The notes under the pieces are model-generated. The model made no database searches and had not been told where the DNA came from. It was given only the letters and a program-made list of their open reading frames with translations. 64,000 nt of DNA from Oceanicola sp. (lineage in GTDB: Bacteria; Pseudomonadota; Alphaproteobacteria; Rhodobacterales; Rhodobacteraceae): NCBI GenBank assembly GCA_022447275.1, contig JAKVBK010000002.1, positions 1 through 64,000 of the forward strand, given 5' to 3'. Shown here piece after piece: positions 35,707 through 43,807 of the stretch (the stretch's first letter is position 1; each line of letters begins with the position of its first letter). The translations under genes and the position numbers were made by a program.

Positions 35707-36266
35707 GCAGCATCCTTCCGGCGCATGGTTGCCACAAGCTCGGCCACCTTGATCCCGTATTTGCGGAACTGAGAGCGGTTGATGATTGCCCCGTTCTCCA
35801 CGACATACATCCAATCGGTCGTGTCGAGCACATGGCCGCCGGACGAGTCGGGCAGCTTGATCCGATAGTTTAACTGCAGGCCGGGCCCGGCCGTGCGCCC
35901 CGTGCCTACGCCGACAAGATCGTCTGCTTCGGCCCGGATGGAGCCGTCATTGGCAATGGTCAAACGCCATTCACGATCCTGTGTGGCGCCGCTGTCATAG
36001 CGGAAATGCTCCCGCATGACGCCATTATTGCCATCCCATTGGGCATCAAAATCCGCCACGAAACGGGAGGACACGCGCCCCGTGGGCCCGTAGATCACGC
36101 CCTCGCACAGGATGGGGCCCTTGAGATGTTCGCGCAGGTCCATCGCGGGGGCCTGGCCGTCATAGTCTTCGGGGCGCTGGGCGGGAAAATCCCACAAACG
36201 CACGCGCAGCCAGGCGAAAAAGGCCAGAAGGCCAGCGCCAAGCAAAATGTAGAGGAAGGCGTCCAT
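35703..36266 (-). CDS. DUF3833 domain-containing protein
   Basis: A 187-residue protein with one N-terminal transmembrane helix (FLYILLGAGLLAFFAWLRV) and a soluble beta-rich domain (GVIYGPTGRVSSRFVADFDA, then GLQLNYRIKLPD and LDTTDWMYVVENGAIINRSQ) that matches DUF3833. Related to lipocalin-like proteins found next to furan/cyclopropane fatty-acid gene sets. It lies between MFS and SDR genes of the operon, with 3 bp and overlapping spacing. Confidence 0.85.
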   Translation of the reverse strand: MDAFLYILLGAGLLAFFAWLRVRLWDFPAQRPEDYDGQAPAMDLREHLKGPILCEGVIYGPTGRVSSRFVADFDAQWDGNNGVMREHFRYDSGATQDREWRLTIANDGSIRAEADDLVGVGTGRTAGPGLQLNYRIKLPDSSGGHVLDTTDWMYVVENGAIINRSQFRKYGIKVAELVATMRRKDAA

Positions 36267-36269
36267 GGG

Positions 36270-37568
36270 TCAGTCCTCTTCGAAAGTTGCGGGCTGGAAG
36301 ACAAGCAGGCCGATGGCCAGCAGCTTCAAGCCACAGGGCAAGATTGCGTATAGGTAGGTCAACAGGCGCAGAGCGCCATCGGGATTGTCTGCGCCGGCCC
36401 GCGACTCGAAGCCCGCAAGCTCAAGGGCGGGCAGCAAAAGGGCTGCGGCGAAAGCCAATGTGAACTTCTGAGCGAAGGCCCAAAGCCCAAACCCCTGCCC
36501 GCCGCGAGGGGCAATGCGGGCCATGCGTGCCGCAAAAAGCGCGGGCAGCAGGGTGAGGTCTGCGCCGATGGTTGCCCCTGAGATCAGGCAAATCACGGCA
36601 AAGGGCACGGTGTCACCGGGGCCCAGCAGGGGCACGGCTGCAAAGGACAGCACCGCAAGGATCATGGCGCCGAGCAGGACCTTGCGGGCGCCCACCCGCC
36701 CCGCCATCCACGACCATAGCGGCGCGCTGGCAGCCGCAGACAGGAAAAACAGCACCAGCAGCCCCCCTTCGAGGCCCGGGGCCTGAAGAACGCTTTCCAC
36801 GTAGTACAAAAACAGCGTGGAAGAGACGGCCAGCGGCGTGGCGTTTACAAGGGCCAGGATCAGCAGGCGGCGGGTCACTGCATCGCCAAGAATGGTGCGC
36901 AGGGGCACCGGCTTTTCAATCGTTCCGGCGCGGGATGCCGTTGTCCACTCCGGCACCATCGCAAGGATGGCCAGCAGGGTAACGGTGGCAAACCCCACGG
37001 CGAAAGCCGCATAGGGGCTGGCCAGCCACAGCGCCAGCACCGTGGGCGCAACTGCGGCAAGGCACACGCCCAGAAGGCTGCCACCTTCGCGCCAGCCCGC
37101 CAGCCGCAGATGCCCGCCGGGCAAGCTGCGCGCTTTCTCGACGCCCTGGGCATAAAACGTGATCGACAGGAAGCTGAATGCAGAGAACAGCCCTGTCAGC
37201 GACAGCGCAAACCACCAAACCGGATCGAAGGCAGGCGGGGCTGCAAACAGGCACAGCATGGCCGCGGCCAAAACCAGCCCGCCGGCGGCTGTTGCCCGCC
37301 GTCGCCATGTGCCAAGGCGCTCGGACACCCAGCCGAGCGCCGGGTCCTGCACCACATCCACAAGGCGCAGCACGAACAGCACTGCCGCCAGCGCCGTGAG
37401 GCTGACCCCATAGGTGTCTGCGTAGTATTTTGGGGCGAAGATATAGATGGGCAGGCCCGCCCCGGACAGCACAGCCCCGTATAGCCCGTAGGCCCACAGG
37501 CGTTGGGCAGGGGCCGCTGCCCCGGTCGCGCGGGCACGCGGCTCCGCAGTGACCGGAGCAGACGACAT
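36270..37568 (-). CDS. MFS transporter of the GPH (melibiose-type) family
   Basis: A 432-residue integral membrane protein with about 12 hydrophobic segments. It starts at 37568, sharing one base with the DUF1365 stop. The N-terminal GLPIYIFAPKYYADTYGVSL and the loop VVQDPALGWVSERLGTWRRR are typical of GPH sugar:cation symporters. In this genomic setting (singlet-oxygen-type operon) the cargo is more likely a lipid or lipid-derived compound than a sugar; this is inference. Confidence 0.88.
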   Translation of the reverse strand: MSSAPVTAEPRARATGAAAPAQRLWAYGLYGAVLSGAGLPIYIFAPKYYADTYGVSLTALAAVLFVLRLVDVVQDPALGWVSERLGTWRRRATAAGGLVLAAAMLCLFAAPPAFDPVWWFALSLTGLFSAFSFLSITFYAQGVEKARSLPGGHLRLAGWREGGSLLGVCLAAVAPTVLALWLASPYAAFAVGFATVTLLAILAMVPEWTTASRAGTIEKPVPLRTILGDAVTRRLLILALVNATPLAVSSTLFLYYVESVLQAPGLEGGLLVLFFLSAAASAPLWSWMAGRVGARKVLLGAMILAVLSFAAVPLLGPGDTVPFAVICLISGATIGADLTLLPALFAARMARIAPRGGQGFGLWAFAQKFTLAFAAALLLPALELAGFESRAGADNPDGALRLLTYLYAILPCGLKLLAIGLLVFQPATFEED

Positions 37569-38323
37569 CACGAGATTTCCTGCTTGGGTGGTTCGGGGCG
37601 CTTGAGGAAATGCGCCCCCTTGAGATGCAGCTTGAGCGCTTGCCAGTGGATCAGACCCCAAACCCTGCGCGATCCAAAAGGCCGGCGCAGACAGGCGCGC
37701 AGAATGGCACGGTTTGTCAATTCCTGACGGGGGCCTGCCAGCGTGGCCAGAAGACGCCCATTGCCCGCCTTGTAGTCGATCCAGACACCGATCCGACTGT
37801 CGGTGATGTCAAAGCGGAACGTGTAGTCGCCTTTCACCGGCTGAAAGGGCGACACGTAAAAGATCTTCTCGGCGTGCAGGGCCTCCTGCGAGGTGATTTC
37901 CCGCAGGTCGGGGTGATAGTTCAGGTAGGAATGGCGGTCGCCATAGGTGTTGGTCACCTCAGAGATCACCACGCGCAGTTTGCCTTCTGCGCAGTAGCAC
38001 AGCCAGAAGCTGACCGGGTTGAACACATGGCCCATGACGCGCGGCTGGGCCAGCAGGAGGATCTTGTGGCCTGCCATCTCAAGCTTGCGTTCGGTCAGGA
38101 CGTCCCGCACCCAGGCGACACCGCGCCCTTCTCCGGGTGCGCCGCCATGGTCTTTGTCGCGCAGGGCGGTCAGGTTGCGCCGGTTGCGCGAAAACAGGGC
38201 TGGCCCGCGGGGTGTGTTTTCCGGATCAAGGATCACGTAGTCGATCGAATACCGGAAGGCGTTCGACACCACGCCCTTGCGGCCGTGGAATGTCATGGCG
38301 GGGACATGTTCAAGAGTGCTCAT
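37568..38323 (-). CDS. DUF1365 domain-containing protein
   Basis: A 251-residue protein with the DUF1365 features HGRKGVVSNAFRYSIDY at the N-terminus and VMGHVFNPVSFWLCY in the middle, plus SEVTNTYGDRHSYLNY. Members are nearly always encoded beside the FAD-dependent amine-oxidase-like protein found here and take part in modification of phospholipid acyl chains. It overlaps the FAD protein gene by 4 bases. Probably one of the enzymes of furan fatty-acid synthesis (the UfaD/UfaO steps); which step cannot be read from the sequence. Confidence 0.88.
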   Translation of the reverse strand: MSTLEHVPAMTFHGRKGVVSNAFRYSIDYVILDPENTPRGPALFSRNRRNLTALRDKDHGGAPGEGRGVAWVRDVLTERKLEMAGHKILLLAQPRVMGHVFNPVSFWLCYCAEGKLRVVISEVTNTYGDRHSYLNYHPDLREITSQEALHAEKIFYVSPFQPVKGDYTFRFDITDSRIGVWIDYKAGNGRLLATLAGPRQELTNRAILRACLRRPFGSRRVWGLIHWQALKLHLKGAHFLKRPEPPKQEIS

Positions 38324-39618
38324 TGGGCGGCCATCCGTGCTGTGTCGCGGCTTGCGATCAGGTTGGCCACGTCAACGGCAGAGCCGAGCCCGTCTTCATG
38401 GAAGCCATTCTTCATCCAGGCGCCGCAATACCACGTGTTGTCCGCGCCGTTGCGCGCTGCGATCGCTGCCTGTGCCCGGAAGGCGTCAACTGTGTAGACC
38501 GGGTGGTGCAGGGTGGTTTCGTCGTGGATGAGCTCCTCCCGGATGGGCCGGGTGGAGTTCAGCGTCACAAAAAGCGGATCGTCTTCGGGGATCGGCTGCA
38601 GAGAGTTCATCCAGTAGGTCAGATCGATCCGGTCGGAGGTTTTCCCGGCCTCTTCGGTGTAGTTCCAGGATGACCAGCACTTGCGCCGTGTCGGCATTAC
38701 GGAGGTGTCTGCGTGCAGCACAACCTTGTTTGGCTGATAGGCGATGGCGCCCAAATCCCGGCGTTCCTGAGGGGTGGGGTCTTCCAGCATGGCGAGGGCC
38801 TGGTCGGAATGGCAGGCGAAGATGACCTCATCAAAAAGCTCCCATTCGCCGCCATGGGCGCGCACTTCAACGCCAACGGGAAGCCGCCGCACCCCGGCGA
38901 TCGGAGCGTTGAGGCGGATATCGATGCCCTGCCGGTTCATCGCGGCGCCCAGCCGGGTGACATACTGGATTGAGCCGCCGCGCACTGTGTACCACTGATG
39001 CTGGCCGTGGGTTTGCATCAGGTGGTGATTGCGGAAGAACTCCACCATGCCCTTGGCAGGGAAATCCATGATCTTTTCAACCGGGCTGGACCAGATCGCC
39101 CCTGAGAAGGGCTTGAGATAATAGTCGCGGAACCACGGCCCTGTGCCCAGTTCGGCCAGCAACCCGCCAATGGTCTGGTTCGGATCCTGAGCAATGGCCT
39201 CTGCCCGGCTGTTGAATGCGAGCAGATCACGGATCATGCGCAGATAGCCCGGGCGCACGATGTTGCGGCGCTGGGCGAACAGGGTGTCGAGGGAGCGCAG
39301 CGCATATTCGATGCGGCCACCATCGATCGACGCCGCAAAGCTCATGTCGCTTTGGGCCGTCGGCACATCCAGCTTGTCGAACAGAGCTGTCAGATGGGGA
39401 TAGTTGACGTGGTTGAAGACGATAAAGCCGGTGTCGACCGGCTGGTCACCCCGTTTGCCTGCGATCTTGGTACGGGCATGCCCGCCAAGGCGCCCTTCTG
39501 CTTCAAACAAAACGATATTGTGCTGGTCACCCAGAAGGTGCGCGGCACCCATACCTGAGATGCCCCCCCCGATTACGGCGATGCGGCGGGGGGCGTTTCC
39601 AATGTGTTCGTATGGCAT
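38320..39618 (-). CDS. FAD-dependent oxidoreductase of the amine-oxidase fold, furan fatty-acid operon type
   Basis: A 432-residue flavoprotein. FAD motif RIAVIGGGISGMGAAHLLGD near residue 12, GRLGGHARTK, and the family stretch VDTGFIVFNHVNYPHL. It is the first gene of a five-gene operon (FAD protein, DUF1365, MFS, DUF3833, SDR), all overlapping or within 3 bp. In R. sphaeroides the equivalent (RSP_1091, from memory) belongs to the RpoE regulon and the furan fatty-acid pathway, where phospholipid tails are desaturated and oxidised after methylation. The methylase gene is not in this window. An ECF-type promoter lies upstream. Confidence 0.88.
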   Translation of the reverse strand: MPYEHIGNAPRRIAVIGGGISGMGAAHLLGDQHNIVLFEAEGRLGGHARTKIAGKRGDQPVDTGFIVFNHVNYPHLTALFDKLDVPTAQSDMSFAASIDGGRIEYALRSLDTLFAQRRNIVRPGYLRMIRDLLAFNSRAEAIAQDPNQTIGGLLAELGTGPWFRDYYLKPFSGAIWSSPVEKIMDFPAKGMVEFFRNHHLMQTHGQHQWYTVRGGSIQYVTRLGAAMNRQGIDIRLNAPIAGVRRLPVGVEVRAHGGEWELFDEVIFACHSDQALAMLEDPTPQERRDLGAIAYQPNKVVLHADTSVMPTRRKCWSSWNYTEEAGKTSDRIDLTYWMNSLQPIPEDDPLFVTLNSTRPIREELIHDETTLHHPVYTVDAFRAQAAIAARNGADNTWYCGAWMKNGFHEDGLGSAVDVANLIASRDTARMAAQ

Positions 39619-39650
39619 GGGTTTGGGGTCTTTCCTTGGTCGTGCTACAT

Positions 39651-39680
39651 CTTCTACGTGCGCCGGATGGAATCGGATGC
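39651..39680 (-). promoter_or_regulatory. predicted RpoE promoter of the five-gene operon
   Basis: On the minus strand: GCATCC, 18 bases, TAGAAG, about 32 bp before the start at 39618. It differs at two positions of the -35 from the plus-strand TGATCC promoter but shares its spacing and an identical -10. Consistent with RpoE control, as known for the related operon in R. sphaeroides. Confidence 0.6.
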
Positions 39681-39714
39681 ATTGCGCTGAATTCTATTTT
39701 CTGCGCTTGATAAG

Positions 39715-39744
39715 TGATCCGGCAGAACGGGCCGGTCGTAGAAG
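39715..39744 (+). promoter_or_regulatory. predicted autoregulated RpoE promoter of rpoE-chrR
   Basis: TGATCC (39715-39720), 18 bases, TAGAAG (39739-39744). TGATCC with an 18-base spacer is the remembered -35 and spacing for the singlet-oxygen sigma factor RpoE. The predicted transcription start near 39751 argues for translation from 39854. Confidence 0.75.
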
Positions 39745-39853
39745 GGCTATGTTGATGGAGCGATCCGCTTCTTTGCCAGAACAGCAACCACGCGGCACTG
39801 CCGCGCCAGAGGTGCTGGCAGCCGGGCATGGCTCGGATGCGGGTGAGCGGGAT

Positions 39854-40420
39854 ATGGCGCCATCATCGCAGATACGGGACACGACTTGGGTTGAACACGT
39901 TGAGCGTATTCACACCCATCGCGATCAACGCGCCTTTGCGCAGCTTTTCGCCTATTTCGCCCCTCGGGTGAAAGCGTTCCTGATGAAGTCGGGTGCCGAT
40001 GAGGCGCTCGCCGAAGAATGCGCACAGGACGTCATGGCGACGCTCTGGCACAAAGCGCATCTCTTTGACCCCGCGCGCGCCTCCGTGGCGACTTGGATCT
40101 TCACGATCGCGCGAAACAAAAAGATCGACGCGCTGCGCAAACAGCGGCGCCCCGAACCGGAAGACCTGCCCTGGGGTCCGGAACCTGAGCCCGATCAGGC
40201 CGACGTCATGGCGATGCAACAGGATAGCGCGCGTCTGGAAGAAGCGATCAAAACGCTGCCAGACAAGCAACGAGAACTGATCGAGAGGGCCTATTTTGGG
40301 GACCTCAGTCATAGCGAGATCGCAGCGGAAACGGGATTACCGCTGGGCACGATCAAATCGCGTATTAGGTTGGCGCTTGAACGACTGCGCCACGACATGA
40401 GTGAAAGACCGGACAGATGA
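39854..40420 (+). CDS. rpoE: ECF sigma factor RpoE (singlet-oxygen response type)
   Basis: A 188-residue sigma factor from the ATG at 39854. Region 2 contains AFAQLFAYFAPRVKAFLMKS and SVATWIFTIARNKKIDALRK; region 4 contains LPDKQRELIERAYFGDLSHS and AAETGLPLGTIKSRIRLALE. Alternative ATGs at 39749 and 39755 have a GAAGGG ribosome site, but they would lie at or just past the predicted transcription start. In R. sphaeroides RpoE is released from ChrR by singlet oxygen and turns on photo-oxidative defence genes. Its stop overlaps chrR by 4 bases. Confidence 0.92.
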   Translation: MAPSSQIRDTTWVEHVERIHTHRDQRAFAQLFAYFAPRVKAFLMKSGADEALAEECAQDVMATLWHKAHLFDPARASVATWIFTIARNKKIDALRKQRRPEPEDLPWGPEPEPDQADVMAMQQDSARLEEAIKTLPDKQRELIERAYFGDLSHSEIAAETGLPLGTIKSRIRLALERLRHDMSERPDR

Positions 40421-41073
40421 CTGTAAAGCATCAAGTGACGGAAGAACTGCTAACGGCCTATGCAGCAGGCAACCTGCCTGAGGCCTTTAACCTTGTGGTC
40501 GCAACCCACGTGTCCCTGTGCACCGAAGCGCGCGTGCGCCTGGAGGCGATGGAAGCGGTCGGTGGTGCCCTGCTCGATGACTTGGATGAAATGCCCATGT
40601 CTCACGGCAGCTTGGAGGCAACACTGCGGCTGATCTCTGATCGCCCGAAAGAGCCGATCAAGGCCGTGCCTGTGCAGCCAGAGGCAAGCTGCAAGGTGCT
40701 TCCAAAGCCGCTGATGGAATATGTGGGCGGAGATATCTCCAAGGTGAAATGGCGCCCGATCGGAATGGGGGCCAAGCAGGCGATCCTGAAAAGCTCTGGC
40801 GATGCGGATGTACGCCTGCTTTATATCCCGGCTGGATCGGAATTGCCGGATCATGGCCACCATGGCCAGGAACTGACGCTTGTTCTGCAGGGCGCTTTCA
40901 TCGACGGCGATGATCGCTTTGCACGGGGTGACTTGGAAGTGGCCGATGAGGATCTGGAGCATACCCCAGTCGCAGATATCGGCGAAGATTGCATCTGCCT
41001 CGCGGCCACCAATGCGCCGCTGAAGTTCAAGGGCATCGCGCCGCGTCTGGCACAGCCGTTCCTGCGGATCTGA
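40417..41073 (+). CDS. chrR: anti-sigma factor ChrR, variant zinc site
   Basis: A 218-residue two-domain anti-sigma factor. The N-terminal ZAS-like domain (MTVKHQVTEELLTAYAAG, then VVATHVSLCTEARVRLE) binds RpoE. The C-terminal cupin carries metal ligands in LPDHGHHGQELTLVLQGAF and LEHTPV. In R. sphaeroides ChrR the sigma-binding zinc is held by His6, His31, Cys35 and Cys38. Here residue 6 is Gln (His5 is present) and residue 38 is Ala, while His31 and Cys35 are kept. The cupin site looks intact. The singlet-oxygen response may therefore differ. A terminator follows 27 bp after the stop. Confidence 0.93.
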   Translation: MTVKHQVTEELLTAYAAGNLPEAFNLVVATHVSLCTEARVRLEAMEAVGGALLDDLDEMPMSHGSLEATLRLISDRPKEPIKAVPVQPEASCKVLPKPLMEYVGGDISKVKWRPIGMGAKQAILKSSGDADVRLLYIPAGSELPDHGHHGQELTLVLQGAFIDGDDRFARGDLEVADEDLEHTPVADIGEDCICLAATNAPLKFKGIAPRLAQPFLRI

Positions 41074-41100
41074 GAAACACTCAAATGGTTTCATTGGCTC

Positions 41101-41130
41101 AAGGCCGCCCGATGGGTGGCCTTTTGTCAT
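41101..41130 (+). terminator. Rho-independent terminator of rpoE-chrR
   Basis: Stem AAGGCCGCCC / GGGTGGCCTT with a GAT loop and a T-rich tail, 27 bp after the chrR stop. It lies between convergent genes and may work in both directions. Confidence 0.85.
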
Positions 41131-41131
41131 T

Positions 41132-41533
41132 TTAGCCCCCGCGCGCTAGCCCTTCCAAAACAGTCATGGCATCTTCTGCCCTGTCTTCCGGGACAAACAG
41201 ATGATCGTGATAGAAACCCGCCACCGGGTTTACCCCCATGCCAGCATCTGCCAATGCTGTGGCAACCCGTGCGATAAACCCCACAGCCTCCAGCGCTGAA
41301 TGCACGTCAAGCGTGATCATTCGACAGGGAAAGCTGTATTCAAGCCCGGCCTCTTCGGCCTCCTTGCGCGTCAGGATCAGGCTAAGCCCCTCGGCTTCCA
41401 TGAATTGCATGCGCGGCGTCAGGCCCGCGGGCGGCCTCACCCCACGCGCCAAGGTCACGAAAACATACGTTTCAGGCTGCATCCGCGCAGACATGCCCGC
41501 CAACAAAGCCGCCAGATCTGTTTCACCGCCCAT
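41132..41533 (-). CDS. ACT domain-containing protein
   Basis: A 133-residue protein. The start is put at MGGETDLAALLAGM, where GGAG lies a few bases upstream. A longer frame to 41599 would add [18 protein letters not shown], which is simply translated repeat DNA (copy D). The body has two ACT-like halves, including TYVFVTLARGVRPPAGLTPR and ALEAVGFIARVATALADAGM, GVNPVAGFYHDHLFVPEDRA. ACT domains bind amino acids and regulate enzymes; this stand-alone type has no assigned role. Downstream of uvrC. Confidence 0.85.
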   Translation of the reverse strand: MGGETDLAALLAGMSARMQPETYVFVTLARGVRPPAGLTPRMQFMEAEGLSLILTRKEAEEAGLEYSFPCRMITLDVHSALEAVGFIARVATALADAGMGVNPVAGFYHDHLFVPEDRAEDAMTVLEGLARGG

Positions 41534-41548
41534 GCCTGCTCCCATCAT

Positions 41549-41590
41549 CTTGGCGAAAATACTCCGGGGGTCTGGGGGCAGCGCCCCCAG
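41549..41590 (+). repeat. intergenic repeat copy D between uvrC and the ACT gene
   Basis: Core CGAAAATACTCCGGGGGT followed by the hairpin CTGGGGGC-AGC-GCCCCCAG. A single hairpin form; it shares the core and the GGGGC-AGC-GCCCC hairpin with copies A, B and C. Confidence 0.8.
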
Positions 41591-41595
41591 CCGGC

Positions 41596-43497
41596 TCACC
41601 TGTCTTGCAGGTGGTCATAAATTTTCTGGGCCAATGATTTCGAAATCCCGTCAACGGCTTCCAGATCTGCAAGGTTGGCCCGCGCCACCGCTTTGGCCGA
41701 GCCGAAATGGGCCAGCAAGGCCCGCTTGCGCGTCGCGCCCACGCCATCAATATCATCCAGCGGGTTGCGCGACACGGATTTCGAGCGCTTTGCCCTATGG
41801 GTGCCAATCGCAAAGCGGTGGGCTTCATCACGCAGCCGCTGCACGAAATAGAGCACGGGATCATTGTGCCGCAGCGCGAAGGGGCGCGCGCCGATGCGGT
41901 GAAATTCTTCCTTGCCGGCGTCGCGATCAATCCCCTTCGCAACCCCGATGAAGGGCACGTCTTCAACGCCCAAATCCGCCATGATCTCGGCTACAGCTGA
42001 AACTTGTCCCGCTCCGCCATCGATCAGCAGCAAGTCTGGCCAGGCCTCGGTTTCACGGTCTGGGTCCTCTTTCAACAGGCGCTGGAAACGGCGCGTGAGC
42101 ACCTCCTTCATCATGCCGAAATCATCGCCGGGCGTGATGCTGTCCCCGCGAATATTGTATTTGCGATATTGGCTTTTGAGAAAGCCTTCCGGCCCGGCGA
42201 CGATCATGCCGCCCACCGCGTCCGTGCCCTGAATGTGAGAGTTGTCATACACTTCGATGCGCGCAGGCGGGGCAGGCAGGTCAAATGCTTCGGCCAGACC
42301 CCGCAACAGCTTGGCCTGTGTGGCGCTTTCCGACATTTTCCGAGCCAGGCTTTCGCGGGCGTTGCGCACGGCGCCTGAGACAAGCTCGGCTTTCTCGCCC
42401 CTTTGCGGCACCAGTACCTCCACCTTTCGACCAAGTTTGCCGCCGAGCGCCTCTGCCACCAGATCCTTGTCTTCGATGTCATGCGACAGGATCAGCCGTT
42501 TGGCCGGGTCCTTGGTGTCATAGAACTGGGTGATGAAGGCCTGTAGCACCTCGGCAGGGCTTTCGGCCCCGCCCGTGCGCGGATAGAAATCCCGGTTGCC
42601 CCAGTTCTGGTTGGCCCGAATAAAAAACACCTGCACACAGGCTTGCCCGCCCTCCATGTGCAAGCCGATCACATCTGCCTCATCGACGCCGCGCGGATTG
42701 ATGCCCTGTGCCGACTGGACAGTGGTCAGGGCGCGGATCCGGTCCCGCAGGGCCGCGGCGCGCTCAAACTCCATCTCGTCGCTGGCCTTTTGCATCTCGA
42801 TCGCCAGTTCGGCCTGCACGCGGGTGGTCTTGCCCTGCAAGAACCGCTGGGCATCCCCGACCAGCGCCCCATAATCCTGTGCGTTGATCTTGCCGACGCA
42901 AGGCGCTGCGCAGCGCTTGATCTGATACAGAAGGCAGGGCCGGGTGCGCGCATCAAAGGTGGCATCCGTGCAATTGCGCAGCAAAAACACCTTCTGCAAC
43001 TGATTGAGCGTTCGGTTCACGGCACCGGCACTTGCGAAGGGGCCATAGTAGCTGCCCTTGGCGGATTTCGCGCCGCGGTGTTTGCGGATCATGGGATAGG
43101 TGTGGTCACCGCTAATAAGTATATTGGGAAAGCTCTTGTCGTCGCGCAAAAGAACGTTGTAGCGCGGCTTGAGTTGCTTGATCAGGTTCTGCTCGAGCAG
43201 CAGCGCCTCGGTCTCGGTGCGGGTGGTCAGAAACATCATCGAGGCGGTTTCAGAGATCATCCGTGCGATGCGTGCGCTGTGGCCGCTGGGCCGGGCATAA
43301 TTGGAGACGCGGGCGCGCAGATTGCGGGCCTTGCCAACATAGAGCACCCGGCTTTCCGCATCCAACATCCGGTAGACCCCGGGCGACCCATCCAGGGTTT
43401 TCAGATAGGCCTGAATCCGCGCATGCCCCACAAGCGCCGTGTCGGACTTGTCGCTATCTGTCATGTTCTGTTGGCAGTCTGGGGTGTCAGACTTCAT
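41596..43497 (-). CDS. uvrC: excinuclease ABC subunit C
   Basis: A 633-residue endonuclease of nucleotide excision repair. N-terminal GIY-YIG nuclease ([21 protein letters not shown], minus its last residue, then [14 protein letters not shown]) makes the 3' cut. The central UvrB-binding region includes [20 protein letters not shown]. The C-terminal RNase H-like domain ([31 protein letters not shown]) makes the 5' cut, followed by helix-hairpin-helix motifs. Start at [11 protein letters not shown] with AGAGG upstream. No LexA box was seen at its promoter. Confidence 0.97.
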   Translation of the reverse strand: MKSDTPDCQQNMTDSDKSDTALVGHARIQAYLKTLDGSPGVYRMLDAESRVLYVGKARNLRARVSNYARPSGHSARIARMISETASMMFLTTRTETEALLLEQNLIKQLKPRYNVLLRDDKSFPNILISGDHTYPMIRKHRGAKSAKGSYYGPFASAGAVNRTLNQLQKVFLLRNCTDATFDARTRPCLLYQIKRCAAPCVGKINAQDYGALVGDAQRFLQGKTTRVQAELAIEMQKASDEMEFERAAALRDRIRALTTVQSAQGINPRGVDEADVIGLHMEGGQACVQVFFIRANQNWGNRDFYPRTGGAESPAEVLQAFITQFYDTKDPAKRLILSHDIEDKDLVAEALGGKLGRKVEVLVPQRGEKAELVSGAVRNARESLARKMSESATQAKLLRGLAEAFDLPAPPARIEVYDNSHIQGTDAVGGMIVAGPEGFLKSQYRKYNIRGDSITPGDDFGMMKEVLTRRFQRLLKEDPDRETEAWPDLLLIDGGAGQVSAVAEIMADLGVEDVPFIGVAKGIDRDAGKEEFHRIGARPFALRHNDPVLYFVQRLRDEAHRFAIGTHRAKRSKSVSRNPLDDIDGVGATRKRALLAHFGSAKAVARANLADLEAVDGISKSLAQKIYDHLQDR

Positions 43498-43807
43498 CAC
43501 AACCTCTTGATTCTCTCCCATGGCTGCCCAAATCGGGCGCTGGGATCAAGCATTTACCTGTCCCCGGATGCTGTGGATAAGTTTGGGGGGAAACATTGGG
43601 CCACTCCGGTTTTCCGTTGTTTTTCGGCTATTTCCACGGTTTGCCTAAAAATTAGGCTTATTTATAAGCCGTTGTAGAGGCTGCATATTTTTTTATCCGC
43701 CGACCAAACGACTGATTTTCATGCAGAAATTGTTACCGATTCGTTACCAGAGTGACGCAGGTGCATAACTTGCCCGGGATCAACCTCTTTGTGCAATCTA
43801 TGGAAGA
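43498..43807. other. AT-rich intergenic region with a DnaA box and nested hairpins
   Basis: The region lies between uvrC (leaving on the minus strand) and the end of the SDR gene. It holds a perfect DnaA box (TGTGGATAA, 43572-43580, that is TTATCCACA on the minus strand), a second near-match TTATCCGCC at about 43693, hairpins GCCTAA-AAA-TTAGGC and GGCTTA-TTTA-TAAGCC that share bases, and a T7 run. TTACC is repeated at 43733 and 43744. It probably contains the uvrC promoter; no gene seen. Confidence 0.6.

Noticed and set aside
43560-43760. Chromosomal replication origin
   Set aside because: Only one perfect DnaA box and no origin-type neighbours such as dnaA, hemE, parAB or gidA.
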